This document shows positions 6,070 to 8,602 of a DNA stretch of 8,602 nucleotides, piece by piece (the stretch's first letter is position 1; every line of letters starts with the position of its first letter). The notes under the pieces are model-generated. The model saw only the letters and a program-made list of their open reading frames with translations, ran no database searches and was not told the DNA's origin. The translations under genes and the position numbers were made by a program. The DNA comes from Synergistaceae bacterium UBA1358 (lineage in GTDB: Bacteria; Synergistota; Synergistia; Synergistales; Synergistaceae): positions 1 to 8,602 of the forward strand of contig DBRW01000070.1 in NCBI GenBank assembly GCA_002306075.1, read 5' to 3'.

Positions 6070-6097
6070 TAAATATTCATGCTCATCCTGCCGGCAA
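6070..6097 (-). promoter_or_regulatory. Weak candidate promoter for the GlcG-family gene
   Basis: TTGCCG (6097-6092) and TATTTA (6075-6070) lie 16 nt apart on the minus strand, just upstream of the GlcG-family gene and after the terminator of the preceding operon. Matches are four and three of six, so this is only a plausible site. Confidence 0.22.
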
Positions 6098-6182
6098 GTA
6101 CGCAGTAGGATACCACCATGACCGGGGCAGCGGCAAGGATCCTGAGATCACTTCGCAGACGTCCTATTTGTGCCGCCGCAAC

Positions 6183-6216
6183 AAAAAAGAGGGCGGAATT
6201 TGCATCCGCCCTCTTT
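6183..6216 (-). terminator. Rho-independent terminator of the dehydrogenase operon
   Basis: AAAGAGGGCGGA (6186-6197) and TCCGCCCTCTTT (6205-6216) form a perfect 12-bp stem with a 7-nt loop. On the minus strand the stem ends in six T (6188-6183), right after the stop of the FAD dehydrogenase gene at 6236. The T-run favours the minus direction. Confidence 0.92.
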
Positions 6217-6235
6217 AAACATAGTCTGTCCGGTT

Positions 6236-7384
6236 TTAAATGAATGCCGGTTCGAAGAAGAGGTCGTTCTCGGCAAACCTGGAAAGACGAAAACGGTGAA
6301 GGTCTACGAACGGTTTCTCTCCCATGAGGAGTTCCTTGCAGACTCTTCCGCCTGCAGGGCCGAACTGAAGTCCGTGTCCGCTCCATCCGCAGTCGACCAG
6401 AAGGCCCTCAACAGGAGTCCAGTCGATTATGGCATTGTGGTCCGGGGTGTTGTCGTAAGGTCCTGACCACTGGCGCACTACCCTTACTCCGCTGAGTGCC
6501 GGTATCCTTTTTAGTACGCTCTTCGTTACGCCCTCAAGGAACTTGGCGCTGTTTGAGCACTCAGTCGTATGGGGTTCGCCCGGATCGTCGCGGCCGAACA
6601 TAAAGGTGCCGTTCGGGCACTGCTTAAAGTAGGCGCCGTCGTCGAGGCAGAGGACCATCGGGCAGTCGAAAACTTCGACAGGCTCGGTTATGAGCAGATT
6701 GTGACGCTCCGGATATACCGGCAGTTCCACTCCGACAGTGGCTGCAAGAGGTGTCGACCAAGGACCTGCAGAGAGGAGCACTTTAGGCGCATGCCACTCT
6801 TCGCCGTCTTCGGTCACAACTCCCTTGATCTTTCCATTCTCTGCAAGAAGTTTCACTACAGGGCAATATGTTTTGACCGTTGCGCCGAGCCTGCGTGCCG
6901 CATGGCCGTACGAAAGAGTCAGCGTCTGCGGGTTGATGTGTCCGTCATCGCCGCAGAAGGCGACTCCGATTATTCCGTCCATGCAGAGATAGGGCCAGCG
7001 TGCTTTTACTTCGTCAGGCGTCATCATCACAGAGGGAATGTCAAGGCTTCTCTGCAGGTCAACGTTCTTCTGGAGCTGAGCAAGGACCGAGTCGGCATAT
7101 GCGACCCACATATATCCCCACTGCGTGAACTCGAGCGGCATACCTGTGTCAAGTTCTTCTTCGAGGGTCGGGAAGACCTGAAGATTGTACTTGGCCATGT
7201 GAAGGTTCGTCTCGGTCCCGAAGTGCTGGCGCAGACCAGCCGCCGAACGGCCTGAGCCGCCTGAGCCGAGATATTCCTTTTCAAAAAGGACTACTTTTAC
7301 ACCGGCTTTTGCCAGTTCATATGCTGTGGATGCTCCGTGAACTCCTCCGCCCACTATAATTACATCAGCTGTTTTTACAGTCAT
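6236..7384 (-). CDS. DadA-like FAD-dependent amino/imino-acid dehydrogenase, catalytic subunit
   Basis: This 382-residue flavoprotein of the DAO/glycine oxidase/sarcosine oxidase beta superfamily oxidises a C-N bond of an amino or imino acid and passes electrons to partner subunits. The FAD-binding Rossmann motif DVIIVGGGVHGAST is at 7-20 and the acidic FEKE that binds the ribose at 34-37. SGRSAAGLRQHF follows at 44-55. The C-terminal flavin-contact block GWSGHGLQFGPAGGRV is at 333-348. There is no signal peptide or membrane segment. ATG 7384 follows AGGAGGT by 8 nt, and that site overlaps the stop of the [2Fe-2S] gene. Size and gene order match the beta subunit (43 kDa, L-proline-oxidising) of Thermococcales PDH1. 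L-proline is a reasonable guess; hydroxyproline, sarcosine or an opine are alternatives. Confidence 0.92.
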   Translation of the reverse strand: MTVKTADVIIVGGGVHGASTAYELAKAGVKVVLFEKEYLGSGGSGRSAAGLRQHFGTETNLHMAKYNLQVFPTLEEELDTGMPLEFTQWGYMWVAYADSVLAQLQKNVDLQRSLDIPSVMMTPDEVKARWPYLCMDGIIGVAFCGDDGHINPQTLTLSYGHAARRLGATVKTYCPVVKLLAENGKIKGVVTEDGEEWHAPKVLLSAGPWSTPLAATVGVELPVYPERHNLLITEPVEVFDCPMVLCLDDGAYFKQCPNGTFMFGRDDPGEPHTTECSNSAKFLEGVTKSVLKRIPALSGVRVVRQWSGPYDNTPDHNAIIDWTPVEGLLVDCGWSGHGLQFGPAGGRVCKELLMGEKPFVDLHRFRLSRFAENDLFFEPAFI

Positions 7385-7397
7385 AGCACCCTACCTC

Positions 7398-7670
7398 CTA
7401 TTCGTTATCTTCGGCCAATAGTCTGGCTTTGACCGGTTTCACCGGAGGCCTTATAACTCCGGGAAGGAGTTCTGCTATGGGCTTGCCTGTTGCCTTTGAG
7501 AGCTCACGAAGGATTATGTCGCGGCAGCCTCTGCCCTGGCAGGGGCCCATACCTACACGGAGTATCCTCTTCAGCTCTTCGAAATTCGTGTAGCCGGCGT
7601 TGATCCATTCGCGGATCTCGTCTATTTCTATCTCTTCGCAACGGCAGATGATATTCTTTTTCTCAGTCAT
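7398..7670 (-). CDS. BFD-type [2Fe-2S] small subunit
   Basis: This 90-residue protein carries a bacterioferritin-associated-ferredoxin-like (BFD) domain. Cys 9 and 11 (IICRCEE) and Cys 44 and 49 (GPCQGRGC) form the C-x-C...C-x4-C pattern that binds one [2Fe-2S] cluster. The tail RPPVKPVKARLLA resembles the end of BFD domains found in opine and hydroxyproline dehydrogenases, where this module relays electrons between flavin sites. The frame also opens at GTG 7679, but AAGGTGG (7687-7681) is spaced for ATG 7670 (10 nt) and not for the GTG (1 nt). ATG 7670 lies 2 nt after the ferredoxin stop, which implies coupled translation. It corresponds in place and size to the delta subunit of Thermococcales PDH1. 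Confidence 0.9.
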   Translation of the reverse strand: MTEKKNIICRCEEIEIDEIREWINAGYTNFEELKRILRVGMGPCQGRGCRDIILRELSKATGKPIAELLPGVIRPPVKPVKARLLAEDNE

Positions 7671-7672
7671 GG

Positions 7673-8197
7673 CTAGCACACCACCTTGATGGCACGGATC
7701 TCTCCGACCAGTTTTTTAGGAATGACCACGCTCACTACCGTAGTCTGATCCTTAAGGGGTTCCGTTACGGTATATATCTCTCCCTCGGAGACCTCTTCGC
7801 CTGTCCTGTTCAGGCACTTTACCTTCTGTCCCTTCGCAGGCTTCGGCTCAAGTTCGTACGGAAGCTTGATGACCGCTTCGTCCGCTCCGTAGGTAAGGTC
7901 CACCACAAAGCAGGCAAGTCCAGGGCATTTCGCTACGCAGAGACCGCAGCCCGTGCATTTCTCATAGTCTATCGACGGGACGTCGTTGATGTCCGCGAAC
8001 GGCTTGACCGCTCCCGTAGGGCAGCTGGTCGCACAGGGGTTGCAGGGGATGCGCTGCGGACATTCTATTACTACATATCCGCCCTTTTTCTTCTCCCACG
8101 CTTCCTGCGGGGGAAGGATGGCCCCGGGCCTGTTCTCTACAAGGACTCCGCTGCAGAATAGTTTCTCTTTGTCATTGCTGTTGCATGTGCAGCCCAT
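7673..8197 (-). CDS. Ferredoxin-like 2x[4Fe-4S] electron-transfer subunit
   Basis: This 174-residue protein has two intact [4Fe-4S] motifs: Cys 46, 52, 55 and 59 (C-x5-C-x2-C-x3-CP) and Cys 81, 84, 87 and 91 (CTGCGLCVAKCP). Extra Cys at 3, 5 and 15 are outside the motifs. The C-terminal half (about 100-174) is beta-rich, lacks clusters and probably docks to the flavoprotein subunits. The start is ATG 8197, since GGGAGG lies 7 nt upstream within the last codons of the preceding gene. The ATG at 8212 would overlap that gene and put the ribosome binding site inside the coding part. The about 19-kDa size and its place between the alpha and [2Fe-2S] genes match the gamma subunit of Thermococcales PDH1. 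Role: electron transfer within the dehydrogenase complex. Confidence 0.9.
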   Translation of the reverse strand: MGCTCNSNDKEKLFCSGVLVENRPGAILPPQEAWEKKKGGYVVIECPQRIPCNPCATSCPTGAVKPFADINDVPSIDYEKCTGCGLCVAKCPGLACFVVDLTYGADEAVIKLPYELEPKPAKGQKVKCLNRTGEEVSEGEIYTVTEPLKDQTTVVSVVIPKKLVGEIRAIKVVC

Positions 8198-8199
8198 CT

Positions 8200-8602
8200 T
8201 TATGCCTCCCATCCGTCAACAAGTACCTGACAGATCCCGCCGCGGATCTTTTCACCGACTTCGCCTGCGCGAAGGTGGTCGAGTCTTGTCCAGTATTCTT
8301 TGAACGATATTTCGTTTACTTTGCAGCCAAGTGCCTTGGCCGCGCCGAATCCGGCTATCCTGCCCTCTACCATGGCAGCCGATGCCTCTTCTATTCCTGA
8401 TGCGTCTCCCGCTACCCAGATGTCGGGGTTGCTGGTACGCATTGTGTTGTCCCTGAAGGGTACGTGGCCGCAAAGCTGCGGGCAGTACTGCATCTTCGCC
8501 CCTGCCTGCCAGAAGAGCTCGGTGGTCGGGGTGAGCCCTACTGCCATGCAGATAACGTCGCAGTCGATCTTCTTTGGTTCGCCGATAAGCTGGAATTTGT
8601 CG
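8200..8602 (-). CDS. NAD(P)/FAD-dependent oxidoreductase, HcnB/PdhA-like subunit (C-terminal part)
   Basis: Only the last 133 codons are in the window; the gene begins beyond the right edge. The frame stays open through the edge and ends at TAA 8202-8200. DVICMAVGLTPTTEL is the conserved strand and loop before the second flavin contact of pyridine-nucleotide-disulphide-type oxidoreductases. PDIWVAGDASGIEEASAAMV holds the GD motif that contacts the FAD ribityl and phosphate. The protein ends without a fused BFD domain; here that module is the separate 90-residue protein downstream. This subunit would link the complex to NAD(H) or another acceptor, as the alpha subunit does in PDH1. The next gene starts 2 nt after the stop. 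Confidence 0.88.
   Translation of the reverse strand, partial: DKFQLIGEPKKIDCDVICMAVGLTPTTELFWQAGAKMQYCPQLCGHVPFRDNTMRTSNPDIWVAGDASGIEEASAAMVEGRIAGFGAAKALGCKVNEISFKEYWTRLDHLRAGEVGEKIRGGICQVLVDGWEA

Noticed and set aside
5988..6386. A 132-codon minus-strand frame covering the terminator and the start of the GlcG-family gene
   Set aside because: It overlaps two confident genes and a terminator and has no ribosome binding site. The hydrophobic stretch near 6090-6140 looked like a membrane segment but has no other support.
6569..7255. A 228-codon plus-strand open frame
   Set aside because: It lies wholly opposite the well-supported FAD dehydrogenase gene, and its translation shows no recognisable domain; it is a shadow frame.

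Overview
The window holds eight or nine confident genes, all on the minus strand, so transcription runs from high to low coordinates. The genes point to an anaerobic, amino-acid-using bacterium: a TAXI-type TRAP transporter, an iron-sulfur flavoprotein dehydrogenase of the proline/imino-acid type, and a GlcG/HbpS-family protein. The gene mix and moderate GC content recall Synergistota or amino-acid-fermenting Firmicutes, but this is inference and no marker gene is present.

Layout in the direction of transcription. (a) 8602-6183: an operon of four tightly coupled genes. They encode the C-terminal part of an NAD(P)/FAD (HcnB/PdhA-like) oxidoreductase, a 174-residue 2x[4Fe-4S] ferredoxin-like subunit, a 90-residue BFD-type [2Fe-2S] protein and a 382-residue DadA-like FAD dehydrogenase. 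A perfect 12-bp stem terminator closes the operon. Subunit order and sizes match the alpha-gamma-delta-beta order of the dye-linked L-proline dehydrogenase PDH1 described in Thermococcales. (b) 6046-5648: a stand-alone GlcG/HbpS-family gene. (c) 5493-4918: a promoter, a structured leader and an unrecognised 149-residue exported protein, possibly a lipoprotein. (d) 4917-4328: 590 bp without a conventional gene. It holds two overlapping candidate small ORFs (40 and 37 codons; the second encodes a likely single-span membrane peptide), four exact copies of AACTTGC in about 310 bp with several inverted repeats, and a clear LysR-gene promoter with a T-N11-A palindrome. (e) 4327-2760: a LysR-type regulator followed 8 bp later by a deoxyribose-phosphate aldolase (deoC). 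(f) 2712-1: a consensus-like promoter, a fused 4TM/12TM TRAP permease, and the N-terminal part of its TAXI-family solute receptor, which runs off the left edge.

Together the genes suggest a catabolic neighbourhood: the TRAP system imports a carboxylate or amino-acid-like solute, the flavoprotein complex oxidises an amino or imino acid, and the LysR protein regulates itself and perhaps its neighbours. The link between the TRAP system and the dehydrogenase rests only on proximity. The least explained parts are the exported orphan protein and the motif-rich, sORF-containing region in front of the LysR gene.
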